A DNA stretch of 64,000 nucleotides from Lachnospiraceae bacterium C1.1. Its GTDB lineage: Bacteria; Bacillota; Clostridia; Lachnospirales; Lachnospiraceae. A program made the position numbers and the translations under genes. The stretch lies in contig JAUISW010000001.1 in assembly GCA_030434875.1 (NCBI GenBank), positions 3,982,001 to 4,046,000 of the forward strand, in the 5' to 3' direction. The notes under the pieces are model-generated. The model worked only from the letters and a program-made list of their open reading frames with translations. It was not told where the DNA came from and ran no database searches. Position 1 is the stretch's first letter. Every line of letters begins with the position of its first letter. Below are positions 27,161-36,690 of the stretch, piece after piece.

Positions 27161-27886
27161 ATGTATGCCGGAGACGGAAACAATAATAAGAATTTTCCGT
27201 TAAGGAAAATGAAGATAACCAATATGGTAACCAAAAAAAGCTTTTTCGTCCTGTATAATCCTACGACTTATGCAGTCGGGAAGACAGCGGAATTCGGTGT
27301 CCAGCCGGCATTTGATTCGGAATCCCCGGGAATCCAGTTTTCACACGGTACTACGGAAACACTTTCGATGCAGCTTTTTTTCGATACATTTAGCACAGGT
27401 GCACTGAATGCTCCTTCGGTATCAGACGGGCTTAAGCTGGAAGGTACCAGGCGGATCAATGCACTGGCAAAATTTCTGGATGTAAGGCAGTTTACGGATA
27501 AGGTCTATTCGCTTATGCAGATAGAGGCGAGCGTGCACATTCCCCCACTGGTAAAGGTCGAGTGGTCAAGTCTCCAGTTTGAAGGGGTGCTGAAAAGCTG
27601 CAACGTCAATTTTACGAAGTTTACCGATCTGGGAATTCCCGTGAGGGCAACCATGGATGTTGTATTTTTCAGATTCAGCAAAATGGATGTCAAGGTCAAG
27701 AGCAATCCATTCGGCTCACCCGATACCGCAAAGTATAAGACAGTGGAAGAAGGGGAGTCACTTTGGAAATATGCTTCGGATGAATTTGGAGATCCGCTTA
27801 AATGGAGAGAGATAGCAAAGGCAAATAATATTTCCAATCCAAGACTTTTAAAGAGCGGGACAACGGTACAGATTCCCGCATTATAA
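27161..27886 (+). CDS. LysM tube-baseplate adaptor (Afp7/Pvc7-like)
   Basis: A 241-residue protein. The N-terminal 180 residues have the CIS-tube/gp53-like pattern: SFFVLYNPTTYAVGK, LSMQLFFDTFSTG, VKVEWSSLQFEGVLKSCNVNFTKF. Residues 190-241 are a LysM domain (EGESLWKYASDEFGDPLKWREIAKAN, then NPRLLKSGTTVQIP). Homologues join the tube to the baseplate hub. The gene starts 4 bases after the previous stop. It is followed by an inserted palindromic element. Confidence 0.93.
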   Translation: MYAGDGNNNKNFPLRKMKITNMVTKKSFFVLYNPTTYAVGKTAEFGVQPAFDSESPGIQFSHGTTETLSMQLFFDTFSTGALNAPSVSDGLKLEGTRRINALAKFLDVRQFTDKVYSLMQIEASVHIPPLVKVEWSSLQFEGVLKSCNVNFTKFTDLGIPVRATMDVVFFRFSKMDVKVKSNPFGSPDTAKYKTVEEGESLWKYASDEFGDPLKWREIAKANNISNPRLLKSGTTVQIPAL

Positions 27887-27891
27887 CAAGG

Positions 27892-28111
27892 CAATGTCAT
27901 GATGCCAGGGTCAAAAGGTCATACAGCAGTCATGCTTGCATGATCTGCTGCATGACTTGTTGACCCGCCCAATCATGAGGAAGTAGCTGTTTACGCAGTA
28001 AACAAGCGGATTCCGAATGATTGCAGCATTGCGTGAATTGCGAAGCAATGGAGCAATGCGTGGGCATCAGTTGGGGGCAAAATACCTTTTGACCCTGACA
28101 TCATGACATTG
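27892..28111. mobile_element. 220-bp MITE-like element between baseplate genes
   Basis: The two ends, 27892-27919 and 28084-28111, are inverted repeats of 28 bp with one mismatch. The inside holds further small palindromes (around 27925-27955 and 28010-28060) and no coding frame. It sits 5 bases after the stop of the LysM gene and 19 bases before the hub gene start. The right end lies immediately upstream of the GGGGGAAG ribosome site. It has the size and shape of a non-autonomous transposable element. No clear target duplication was found. Confidence 0.8.
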
Positions 28112-28130
28112 GGTCTAAGGGGGAAGTTAA

Positions 28131-29252
28131 ATGGGGGGTTTTGATAAGAGTGGAAAATATGACGTATCAAGCCTTGTAAAGAAATATGAGTCCTATGCGG
28201 CACCGGCAGCGGAGATAAAGGTCGGTTCTTTTAAGATTGACGGAATGAAGATTCCCATAGTCTATATAAAAATCCAGCAGTCTGTCAGGAACAGGGCAGG
28301 AACAGCTGAATTTGCGATAAACGGACTTTATGATTATGAAAAAAGAGAATGGTCCGAGGGACTTTTGAAGAAAATAGATGTGGGAATGAAGGTTACCATA
28401 AGCTTGGGATATGTAAAATCGAAAAAAGAGGTTTTTTTCGGATATGTTGATTCCTACACTGTTTCATACAGGGCAAACCGCCAGCCGATGATAGTTGTCA
28501 CGGCACTTGATGGCATGGGGCTTCTGATGAGCGGAGGAACGAGAAAGGATTTTGGAAAAAAGAAGACCGGAGAGATAGTCAAGGAGCTTTTGGGTGAGTG
28601 CCAGAGCGCGGGACTTGTGAACAAGGTGACGATAGATAAGCTTCCGGAATTTAAGACCCAGCTCATGAAAGAGACAAACTGCAGCAGCTATGATTTCCTG
28701 AGTCAGATAGCTGAGATGAGCTTTGTCAATTTTTGCGTTATAGACGGGGAGCTTTTATTTTCAAACCTGATGAAAAATTCATCTCCACTGATGGAGCTGA
28801 CATTGGGAAAGGAGCTTCTCGAATATTCCAGGACCGTTGCCCTTAATAAAAATATGGTGGGCTCGGTAACGGTAATAAGCAATGGTACTCCTGACAAGAC
28901 TGAGGTAAGGGGAAAAGCCGATAAGCCGGGATCATTTGGAGAAAGCGGCAAGACAGGTGCCGAGAAGCTGAAAGGACTGTCAAAGACTTCAAGGCATATC
29001 AGGATGAATTTCCTTCAGTCGGAAAAAGAGTGCAAGGATATGGCACAGAATATCCTGAATTATATGAATATGGGCTTTTCGGGAGGTGAGTGCAGATGCA
29101 TAGGACTTCCGGAAATAATACCGGGAAGGTTTATCAAACTCAAGGGAATAGACTCAAAGTCCGATGGAAGTTATTTTATCAGTGAAGTAACACAGATACT
29201 TTCAGAGGATGGTTACAATACGGAGTTTGAACTAAGCGGATTAAGGGGATAA
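28131..29252 (+). CDS. Baseplate hub protein, gpD/VgrG-N-like (Afp8 N-terminal part)
   Basis: A 373-residue protein with the gp27/gpD-like hub pattern: IKIQQSVRNRAGTAEFAINGLYD, MKVTISLGYVKSKKEVFFGYVDSYTVSYRANRQPMIVVTALDG. The C-terminal end GRFIKLKGIDSKSDGSYFISEVTQILSEDGYNTEFEL fits the last barrel of the same fold. The hub receives the tube and carries the spike. Here the hub and spike are separate genes, whereas Afp8/VgrG combines both. GGGGGAAG precedes ATG 28131. Confidence 0.92.
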   Translation: MGGFDKSGKYDVSSLVKKYESYAAPAAEIKVGSFKIDGMKIPIVYIKIQQSVRNRAGTAEFAINGLYDYEKREWSEGLLKKIDVGMKVTISLGYVKSKKEVFFGYVDSYTVSYRANRQPMIVVTALDGMGLLMSGGTRKDFGKKKTGEIVKELLGECQSAGLVNKVTIDKLPEFKTQLMKETNCSSYDFLSQIAEMSFVNFCVIDGELLFSNLMKNSSPLMELTLGKELLEYSRTVALNKNMVGSVTVISNGTPDKTEVRGKADKPGSFGESGKTGAEKLKGLSKTSRHIRMNFLQSEKECKDMAQNILNYMNMGFSGGECRCIGLPEIIPGRFIKLKGIDSKSDGSYFISEVTQILSEDGYNTEFELSGLRG

Positions 29253-29255
29253 TAA

Positions 29256-30044
29256 ATGGCTTTTGATTTTTATGAAAATGAGTTAAGCCAGTTTGATGAC
29301 ATAGAAAGACGTTCAAAACGGTTAGGGCTGACCCTGGCAAAGGTTACAAACATAAAGGATCCCGAGAATAAGAACCGGGTTCTCTGCAAGCCTGTAACCG
29401 GAGAAAAAGAAAAGGATATACTGGAGATGGAGTGGGCTGATGTGATACAGCCTCTTTCGGGGAAAAATGCAGGAACATTCCTGCTGCCGTCTGTGGATGA
29501 TGTGGTCCTGATAGCGTATCTTGACGGAGATCCCCACTGTCCGTATGTGGTCGGTGGTGTATGGGATAAAAAGAGCACAGCACCGTACAAGATGAAAGAC
29601 GGTAAAAACAACGATTTCAGCTTTAAGACACCGGGAGGCTCCGAGCTTCATTTTTCAGACCAGAAGGACAAGCAGAAAATAACCCTTTCCACTCCAAAGG
29701 GAACTGAGATCTGTCTGGATGATGAAAATGAAAAGCTCACAGTTACCGATAAAAAGAAAAAAAATACCATAACGATAAATATAAAAAAAGGCGAAATCGA
29801 GATAAAGGCTGAGAAGAAGCTTACACTTGCTGCCGGGGATACATCGCTCGTAATGGAATCTTCGGGAAAGGCAACACTCAAGGGAAAGGGAGCCGTATCG
29901 ATAGAGGGCAGCAGCATCAAGGAAAATGCAAAGAGCAGCATGGAGATAAAGGGAGCCAGCACCAAGGTGGAAGCTTCCGGAAAGCTTACACTGAAGGGCT
30001 CGATGGCTGACCTGAAGGGACCTGCGGGAGTAAATATAAACTGA
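29256..30044 (+). CDS. Spike/baseplate protein, gpV-like with beta-helix
   Basis: A 262-residue protein. Residues 20-110 form the OB-fold of gpV/gp5 (LAKVTNIKDPENKNRVLCKP, WADVIQPLSGKNAGTFLLPSVDDVVLIAYLDGDPHCPYVVGGVW). From about 125 on it has short repeats of hydrophobic-polar strands rich in Lys, Thr and Gly, which suit a trimeric beta-helix spike. A PAAR-like tip encoded at 46279 probably caps it. The start is 3 bases after the stop of the hub gene. Confidence 0.93.
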   Translation: MAFDFYENELSQFDDIERRSKRLGLTLAKVTNIKDPENKNRVLCKPVTGEKEKDILEMEWADVIQPLSGKNAGTFLLPSVDDVVLIAYLDGDPHCPYVVGGVWDKKSTAPYKMKDGKNNDFSFKTPGGSELHFSDQKDKQKITLSTPKGTEICLDDENEKLTVTDKKKKNTITINIKKGEIEIKAEKKLTLAAGDTSLVMESSGKATLKGKGAVSIEGSSIKENAKSSMEIKGASTKVEASGKLTLKGSMADLKGPAGVNIN

Positions 30045-30054
30045 GGATAAAGAA

Positions 30055-30462
30055 ATGCAGAATGCCAAGAATTTTTTGGGAAGCGGATGGAAGTTTCCTA
30101 TCCAGCTGGATCCCAGGACCGGTAAGATAGCAGTTTCAACTCTTGAGGAAAATATTGAAGAGTCAATAGGGATAATCCTTTCTACCTATAGGGGAGAGAG
30201 GGTCATGAGAGCTGATTTCGGGACAAACATACCTGACTATGTATTTTCTCCCGTGAATTACACGGAGAAGGAGAGCATAGCATATGAATTAAACCAGCAG
30301 CTGCTGATAGATGAGCCGAGGATAAGGGACATAGAAGTTGAATGCAGGGATGGCAGTATCGATGGCGGACTTGAGGTAAGCGTCAGCTATACGGTAAGGA
30401 CGACTAATAACCGCTATAACAAAGTTTATCCTTTTTATAAGGAAGGTCAGGATGACAGATGA
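30055..30462 (+). CDS. Baseplate wedge protein gp25/gpW family (Afp9-like)
   Basis: A 135-residue protein matching gp25-like lysozyme-fold wedge proteins: WKFPIQLDPRTGKIAVSTLEENIEESIGIILSTYRGERVMRADFGTNIPDYVF and a C-terminal EPRIRDIEVE, the EPR core motif that anchors the first sheath ring. It ends with an ATGA overlap with the next gene. Confidence 0.95.
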   Translation: MQNAKNFLGSGWKFPIQLDPRTGKIAVSTLEENIEESIGIILSTYRGERVMRADFGTNIPDYVFSPVNYTEKESIAYELNQQLLIDEPRIRDIEVECRDGSIDGGLEVSVSYTVRTTNNRYNKVYPFYKEGQDDR

Positions 30463-33395
30463 ATTATTTCTCTTTGGATGACAGAAAAAAAGAAGACATA
30501 TTAAAAGAGATTAAAGAGCTTGCGGGATCTTATGTTCCTGAATGGAGACTTGAGGAGAAGGACAGGGAAGACCCGGGGGCTGCTCTTGTTGAGATTTTTT
30601 CTGAAATGTATGAGGGGATGATCGACAGGCTGAATGACGTTCCTGAACGTTTTTATTATGAATATCTAAATCTCCTCGGGGTGGAAAATTCCCGTCCGGA
30701 GGCGGCGGAAGGACTTGTACAGTTTAATATATCTGATTCCGTGGACGATACAGTAAGGGTTCCGGAGAATTCACTTTTATATATAGCACCGGAGGACGAT
30801 GATGATGAGAGCGTGGTTTATGAAACATGCCAGTCGATAGACGCATCATCAAATGCCGTGAAAGCTGCATACTATGTGAATTCCGTAGAAGGACTTATAG
30901 AAAAGCTTGATTTTAACAGCGTGGAAAATTTTTTCATGAGCGGAAACCATGAAAATCTTCAGAGACATTTTTTTTCAATATCGCAGAATGATATTTTTAA
31001 TTTAAGCGGTAAGGCAGAAATCGCCCTGAGAATCATTGCGGAAACGGATTATCTGAGAAATGAGGTCTCATCCCATCTGACTGATAAAGAGCATGTAAGA
31101 TGGTTTTACATGACAGAGGATGGGGAAAAAAATATTGATGACATCAGTAAACGTACTGAAAACATCATACTTAAAAAGAACACGGATGACAGGATAATAG
31201 CTGATGAAGACGGCAATTATAAAATATTCTGTGAATTAAACGGGAAATGGGAAGATTTTTTCCTCGACGGGATAAGGGTAAGCGGAAGTGCCGCAGGAGC
31301 CATCCATGCTGATGAGCTTTTTTACGGGGAGTTCCCGATCACAAGGAAAAAGGGCGGTTACTGCTTTGGACATGCACCGGCACCTTATGAAGAATTTTAT
31401 ATAAAATCCGATACCGCCTTTAATAAAAAAGGCTCGGAAGTGCTTGTTGAATTTGATATGGATATCATCAGCTATATCGGATATGACGATTCTGTTCCGC
31501 AATATGTATATGGCGATATGATAATTGACAAAAATTCGGCTGTTGCGCTGGAGGCTGAGGATGTTTACGTAAGCGAGCTGGTCTGGGAATACTATAACGG
31601 CAGCGGATGGAATTATATCGAAACAAAGGGCAATCAGAATCCGTTTTCCGGTAAAAATGACGGGGCTCTGGCAATACGCTTCATCATACCGGAGGATATC
31701 GAGAGTACGGATGTCAACTCAAGGGAAGGCTATTATATACGGGCAAGGGTCGTAAGCGTGGAAAATGCCAACAGTACGAGACCGAGATGGCTTCTCCCTT
31801 TCGTTAAGGATGTAAATATAAAATGGAGCTGCATAGAAGAGAGAGTACCTGAAAAATTTGAAATGCAGAACAATGCAGAAAAGAAAACGGTTACGGGCTG
31901 GGATGGAAAGTCAGCGGTAAGGCTGGATATTTTTTCGGATATAGAGCTGCTCCATCCGGCGGTTTACATATGCTTTGAAAAGAAACTTATGGGCATGCCT
32001 TTTTCGGTGATGTTTGATCTGGAAAATAACGCCATACTTCAGGAACAGGTGCGTTATGAGGTCTGGACGGGAAAGAGGTTTGAAACAGTTCATGTGATAG
32101 ATGATACGGATAATCTGGAGCATTCGGGACCTGTATATTTTTACTTTAATGCAGAGACCGCGGAGGGGGATTTCTTTGGTGAGAACGGCTACTGGCTCAG
32201 GGTAAGTGCGGGACAGAAGCCCATAAGGTCAAAGAAATTCTGTCCAAGGGTCAGAGGGATATCCGTCAATGTTTCAAGGGTTATCCAGCGGCAGCATGCC
32301 GAAGAGGAAATATTTTCCAATGATGAATATATAAAAAATAAAAAGTTAAAGCTTCTGAATGCACCTGTTCTGGATCTGGAGGTCTGGGTCAACGAAACGG
32401 ACGGCATAAAGACAGAGATAATAAAAAAACTGGAAAAAGAATATCCTGACAGGATACGCGAAGAAGTTGATGAGGACGGCGTAACAAATTACTGGATAAA
32501 GTGGAAGCGGATACGCGAAAGCGACAGCGCATCTGAAAATGACAGGGTATATACAGTCGATCCTTATAATGCAGAGATAAGATTTGGCGATGGAAAATAC
32601 GGGATGATAGTTCCGGAGGGCTTTGAAAATATAAGGGTTAACTATACCTACGGCGGTGGGATCAGGGGAAATGCCGATGTCGGAAGGCTGGAGTCATTCC
32701 TGATACCTGTTGCAAGGGTCGAGTCCGTAAGAAATATCAGCAGTCTCAGCGGAGGCATGGGACAGGGCAGCATGGAACGGGTGCTGAAATATGGCAAGTA
32801 CAGGATAAGCCATCAGAACAGGGCAGTATCTGTCGAGGATTTTGACAATATCATTTATGAAAATTTCGGGAGCATCGCACATGTTAAGACCTTTGATGGA
32901 ATGAACGCTGACGGAGAGCCGGAAAAGGGGCATGTGACTGTTGTTATTTCAGGAATGCCCGGAGGAAGTGAAAGGACAGACAAGGAGCTCTGCTCAAAGG
33001 TCAAAAGATTCCTTAATGAACACGCAGACTGCACCCTGATATCGGCAGGGAACCTGGAAGTCAGGACAGCTTCAAATATCGAGATCTATGCAGATATCAC
33101 GGTGACTATCATTAATCCGGATGAGGCGGCATCAACGCAGGAAAAGATAAAGGGCACGATAAAAAAACTCATCGAAGAAAAATGGGCTCAGAGGGAGATA
33201 GGTAATCAGATAAAACTAAGTGAAGTCTATAAAGCCCTGAAAGAGATAAGGAATATAAAGACAGTCAAGAAAATCATATTTGAAGGCAGCTGGTATGAAA
33301 ACGGGAAGCGTATGCTCTCACCTATCGAAAATGATGCGGAATTTCCATATTCGACGGTAAGGAGCGGGGAGCATAAGGTCAATATTGAGATATAA
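30459..33395 (+). CDS. Large baseplate protein, gpJ-like (Afp11/12 type)
   Basis: A 978-residue protein of the 'putative baseplate assembly protein' class. The start (YFSLDDRKKEDILKEIKELAGSYVPEWR, then DPGAALVEIFSEMYEGMIDRLNDVPERFYYEYLNLLGV) and the end (RYRISHQNRAVSVEDFDNIIYENFGSIAHVKTF) match gpJ-like wedge proteins. The long middle is beta-rich and unlike phage gpJ. It forms the arms of the baseplate wedge with the next gene product. The start codon overlaps the gp25 stop. Confidence 0.92.
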   Translation: MNYFSLDDRKKEDILKEIKELAGSYVPEWRLEEKDREDPGAALVEIFSEMYEGMIDRLNDVPERFYYEYLNLLGVENSRPEAAEGLVQFNISDSVDDTVRVPENSLLYIAPEDDDDESVVYETCQSIDASSNAVKAAYYVNSVEGLIEKLDFNSVENFFMSGNHENLQRHFFSISQNDIFNLSGKAEIALRIIAETDYLRNEVSSHLTDKEHVRWFYMTEDGEKNIDDISKRTENIILKKNTDDRIIADEDGNYKIFCELNGKWEDFFLDGIRVSGSAAGAIHADELFYGEFPITRKKGGYCFGHAPAPYEEFYIKSDTAFNKKGSEVLVEFDMDIISYIGYDDSVPQYVYGDMIIDKNSAVALEAEDVYVSELVWEYYNGSGWNYIETKGNQNPFSGKNDGALAIRFIIPEDIESTDVNSREGYYIRARVVSVENANSTRPRWLLPFVKDVNIKWSCIEERVPEKFEMQNNAEKKTVTGWDGKSAVRLDIFSDIELLHPAVYICFEKKLMGMPFSVMFDLENNAILQEQVRYEVWTGKRFETVHVIDDTDNLEHSGPVYFYFNAETAEGDFFGENGYWLRVSAGQKPIRSKKFCPRVRGISVNVSRVIQRQHAEEEIFSNDEYIKNKKLKLLNAPVLDLEVWVNETDGIKTEIIKKLEKEYPDRIREEVDEDGVTNYWIKWKRIRESDSASENDRVYTVDPYNAEIRFGDGKYGMIVPEGFENIRVNYTYGGGIRGNADVGRLESFLIPVARVESVRNISSLSGGMGQGSMERVLKYGKYRISHQNRAVSVEDFDNIIYENFGSIAHVKTFDGMNADGEPEKGHVTVVISGMPGGSERTDKELCSKVKRFLNEHADCTLISAGNLEVRTASNIEIYADITVTIINPDEAASTQEKIKGTIKKLIEEKWAQREIGNQIKLSEVYKALKEIRNIKTVKKIIFEGSWYENGKRMLSPIENDAEFPYSTVRSGEHKVNIEI

Positions 33396-33404
33396 GGACA
33401 GATT

Positions 33405-35423
33405 ATGATCCAGGCAAAGAATCTAGATAATCAGAATTTTGATGAAATTACAGAACGGGCAGTATCACGAATAGCGAATTATTCGGACAACTGGACTAAC
33501 TATAATCTTTCAGATCCGGGAATAACGCTTATAGATCTTTTCGCCTGGTATAAGGAAATGGAGCAGTATGAGCTTAATTTCTACAGTGAGGCGATAGCGG
33601 AAAGGCTTCTCCGGCTCACGGGGATCGAGAGGATGAGCTCCAGGCCGGCAGAATGCTTTATACATATTTCACCTGATATCAGGCAGTATTATCCTAAACA
33701 TTCCAGACTTGAGACTAATGAGGGGATCATATTTGAGACGGAAGAGGAGATACCTGAGAAGCGGCCTGTTATAAAGGGGATTTTTATAGGAAATGGTGAA
33801 AAAAGGTCAGATGTAAGCGGAATAATCAATGAAGGGGTTGGGATACATCCTTTCGCAGAAGGTGATCTTATCATCGAATTTGAAGATATGGAAGATGATC
33901 TGGTAAATATAACTTTTGATGTGGCTGAGCACAATATAAGAAAGAGGAACAGGCCGGATTCGTCTGAGGATGTGCCAAGAACGATAGAATGGAGATGGCT
34001 CGGAGATGACAGGGAGTGCCTTGTATCGGATGAGACCAATGCCCTCTCGGAAGACGGCAGGATAAGCTTTAAGGTTTACGGGAAAACACTTGTCGCAAGG
34101 CTCATAGATGAGGGCTGCGAGGAAGAAGTCATAATCAATGGGATATGCACGGGTGATTTCAAGGCAACGCAGAAAAGAACCGTTGCGAAAACACGATATT
34201 TTAAGGTGGAAAGGGAAAAGTCATGCCGGATAGAGCTCAGGGACCGTCCCATCAGGGAAGCAGGGTATACGGTCTTTCTGAGGACGGGCAAGGGCTGGAC
34301 AGAGACTGAATATGACATAGAGTATTCTGAGAACCTTATAGCCGAGACCATAATCATAGATTCACTTAAAGCAGCAGAGGACGGCATGGATAATCTCAGG
34401 ATATCTTATGCTGAGGCGCTTTTACAGGAGGACTTTTTATTTGATTCAACAGGAATGCCTGGACAGGAAATACAGCTTACCCTGAATGGTAAAAATGTAC
34501 TTGAGGACAGCTTCAGGCTGATATGCGACAGCCGCATGGAGGATGGGAGCATATCGGAGGAGGAATGGACAGCGGTCCCGGATTTTTATTCTGCCGGTTC
34601 CAGGTCAAGGGTTTTTGTATATGACCGGGAAAATGAAAAGATCATATTTGGAGATGGAAAAAGAGGAGCTGTGGTTCCGAGGGGAAAAGGCGCGATCCTC
34701 ATATCATCAATGGAGATTTCGGAATGCAGTGCCGGAAATATTCCTAAGAACGCCGGTCTTAAATTTATTGACAGCGATACCGAAGTGGAAAACACAGCGG
34801 CAAATTACGGCAGGGACAGGGAAAATATTCCAGATATGATAATGCGCTGCCGCAACAGGATAAATAATACAAGAAAATGCGTGACCGCTGCTGACTATGA
34901 GAGGGCGGCGATGGAAACTCCGGGACTCAGGGTAGGATTTGTCAGGGCAGTTCCGGGATTTGACAGAAGCGAGCCCACAAGGGTCAGCCGTTATCCTGTG
35001 GTAACTGTGGTGGTCATACCGGATTCGGATAAGGAGCTTCCGGTTCCGGATGAGCGATTCCTGAATCTGGTCAGAAAAAATCTGGAGGACAGGAGAATAA
35101 TAGGCACTCTGGTCAGGGTCAGCGGTCCTAAATATATCCCGTTGGATATCAGGGTGGAGGTCCTGACGCAGGGCAGGATTTCGGAAGAACTGATAAGTGA
35201 TAAGGTAAAAAGTGTGCTTGCACTCGGGAGACACAGAAAGATAGGGGATTCTGTGTTTGAAGGTGACATAGAAAGTGCGATAAGCGAGATAGATGAGGTC
35301 TTGAGCGTAACGAGAATTGAAATATCGACAAGTGCTGCGGAATGTTATAAAGATTCTTATGGCTATATGGAGATACCCTCTGACGGAGTATGCTGGCTCC
35401 ATAGCCTGAAGATTCGCTCATGA
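33405..35423 (+). CDS. Second gpJ-like baseplate wedge protein
   Basis: A 672-residue wedge protein: an N-terminal AVSRIANYSDNWTNYNLSDPGITLIDLFAWYKEMEQYELNFYSEAIAERLLRLTGI region and a C-terminal CVTAADYERAAMETPGLRVGFVRAVPGFDR region followed by alternating strands, as in gpJ/gp6. It probably pairs with the product of the preceding gene to form heterodimeric wedges as Afp11 and Afp12 do. The gap after it holds a palindromic repeat rather than a gene. Confidence 0.92.
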   Translation: MIQAKNLDNQNFDEITERAVSRIANYSDNWTNYNLSDPGITLIDLFAWYKEMEQYELNFYSEAIAERLLRLTGIERMSSRPAECFIHISPDIRQYYPKHSRLETNEGIIFETEEEIPEKRPVIKGIFIGNGEKRSDVSGIINEGVGIHPFAEGDLIIEFEDMEDDLVNITFDVAEHNIRKRNRPDSSEDVPRTIEWRWLGDDRECLVSDETNALSEDGRISFKVYGKTLVARLIDEGCEEEVIINGICTGDFKATQKRTVAKTRYFKVEREKSCRIELRDRPIREAGYTVFLRTGKGWTETEYDIEYSENLIAETIIIDSLKAAEDGMDNLRISYAEALLQEDFLFDSTGMPGQEIQLTLNGKNVLEDSFRLICDSRMEDGSISEEEWTAVPDFYSAGSRSRVFVYDRENEKIIFGDGKRGAVVPRGKGAILISSMEISECSAGNIPKNAGLKFIDSDTEVENTAANYGRDRENIPDMIMRCRNRINNTRKCVTAADYERAAMETPGLRVGFVRAVPGFDRSEPTRVSRYPVVTVVVIPDSDKELPVPDERFLNLVRKNLEDRRIIGTLVRVSGPKYIPLDIRVEVLTQGRISEELISDKVKSVLALGRHRKIGDSVFEGDIESAISEIDEVLSVTRIEISTSAAECYKDSYGYMEIPSDGVCWLHSLKIRS

Positions 35424-35426
35424 CAT

Positions 35427-35536
35427 CATTAAGTTAAGCCTGTTGAAATAAATTTTTGCCGCATAAAGCGTTTTTAAATGCGGACAAAAATTGATTTCAA
35501 AGCTTAACTTAATGACACTGGTAACTGGATTGTAAC
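35427..35536. repeat. Palindromic repeat between baseplate genes
   Basis: 35427-35458 and 35486-35514 form a long imperfect inverted repeat (CATTAAGTTAAGC outward, AAATTTTTG inward) around a CCGCATAAAGC/AAATGCGG centre. The right side continues with AATGACACTGGTAACTGGATTGTAAC, like the right end of the repeat at 19301-19351. The same CGCATAAAGC centre is found at 49690-49760. Confidence 0.8.
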
Positions 35537-35557
35537 GATTTGAGAGGTTTCGATCAG

Positions 35558-36664
35558 ATGGGGAAAAGTCAGAAAAAACTGTATTTCTGCAAGAAGGAAG
35601 ACTGGATATGCTGTGCCGGAAAAGGCTTTATCCCTGTGGGAGACAAGCTTGTTCATGATCTGGACAAAAGCAGGAGCGCTTTTTTGATACTTCCTGTCAT
35701 AGACAGTGGTCAGTATGGTTTTATATGGGAAAGGCTTAAAATAGAGGGCTATTTTCCGGATGACAGTGTAGTCAGTGTTTATGCAAAGGCGTGGAATGCA
35801 GAGGGGCTGGAAAAATTCTCCGACAATGAGGACATGAATGGTAGTGATGAAAAGATAAGAAAGGATTTTAATCTCTTTCTAGGCTCACCGATATCCAGAT
35901 CGACAGATTCCATCCTGAACCTCGAAGGGGAAAAGCTTCTGATAGCAATGGAAATATCGGCAGGCGGCGAAGAGGCACCGGAGGTAAATGAAATCGCGGT
36001 CACGGTTGAGAGCGACCATATGACGGATTATCTTCCTGCCATATATAGGAAAGACGATTTTACAAGACGATTTCTTTCGATATTCAACAGCATGTTTCTT
36101 GATATGGAGAAACGCATCGAGGATATACCTGAGATTTTTGATATAAATTCAAAAAGATCTGAAGTTATAAAGCTGCTTTCCTACTGGCTCGCCATTCCCG
36201 GGATGTCGATAGATGAAGGGAAGATGGGGGAGCTTATAAAGACGGCTTTTTTTGACCATGAAGATAAATATACCAAAAAAGGTCTGATGAGGAGCATAAA
36301 ACTTCTGACAGGGAAGGATTCCATCATTATAGAGCATTTTGAGGTAAATCCACATTCCGGTGAATGTTCTGATCCTCAGGTGTTTGAAAGGCTATATGGT
36401 GATGACCCATATACATTTTTCGTGCTGCTTCCGGAGGATACTTTTAAGAATACGGATGAAAAAGAGTCATTTATCAGGGATATGAAGCATTTCATCCCGG
36501 CAGGACGGAGAATGGAGCTTATATTACTGAAACAGGGCATCCAGCTTGACTGGCACTCATATCTGGGTGTGAACTCGATGGTTGGAGATTATACAAGCGT
36601 TAAGATAGATGAGAACAGTTCGCTTCAGTTTGATACGATCATAGGTGGGAGCCGACAGTGTTAG
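35558..36664 (+). CDS. Phage tail protein I-like baseplate component
   Basis: A 368-residue protein. The second half has the tail-protein-I signature: MTDYLPAIYRKDDFTRRFLSIFNSMFLDMEKRIEDI, then LLSYWLAIPGMSIDEGKMGELIKTAFFDHEDKYTKKGLMRSI. The first half is specific to injection systems. P2 gpI links the baseplate wedge to fibres, and the gene after this one is fibre-like. ATG 35558 is chosen (GAGAGG 10 bases upstream) over an in-frame TTG at 35540 that lies next to the repeat. Confidence 0.87.
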   Translation: MGKSQKKLYFCKKEDWICCAGKGFIPVGDKLVHDLDKSRSAFLILPVIDSGQYGFIWERLKIEGYFPDDSVVSVYAKAWNAEGLEKFSDNEDMNGSDEKIRKDFNLFLGSPISRSTDSILNLEGEKLLIAMEISAGGEEAPEVNEIAVTVESDHMTDYLPAIYRKDDFTRRFLSIFNSMFLDMEKRIEDIPEIFDINSKRSEVIKLLSYWLAIPGMSIDEGKMGELIKTAFFDHEDKYTKKGLMRSIKLLTGKDSIIIEHFEVNPHSGECSDPQVFERLYGDDPYTFFVLLPEDTFKNTDEKESFIRDMKHFIPAGRRMELILLKQGIQLDWHSYLGVNSMVGDYTSVKIDENSSLQFDTIIGGSRQC

Positions 36665-36690
36665 TCAGATTTTGAGGAGGGAAGACAGCG

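Noticed and set aside
34707..35402. 231-codon minus-strand frame inside the second gpJ-like gene
   Set aside because: It lies wholly within a well-supported baseplate gene and has no domain or start signals.
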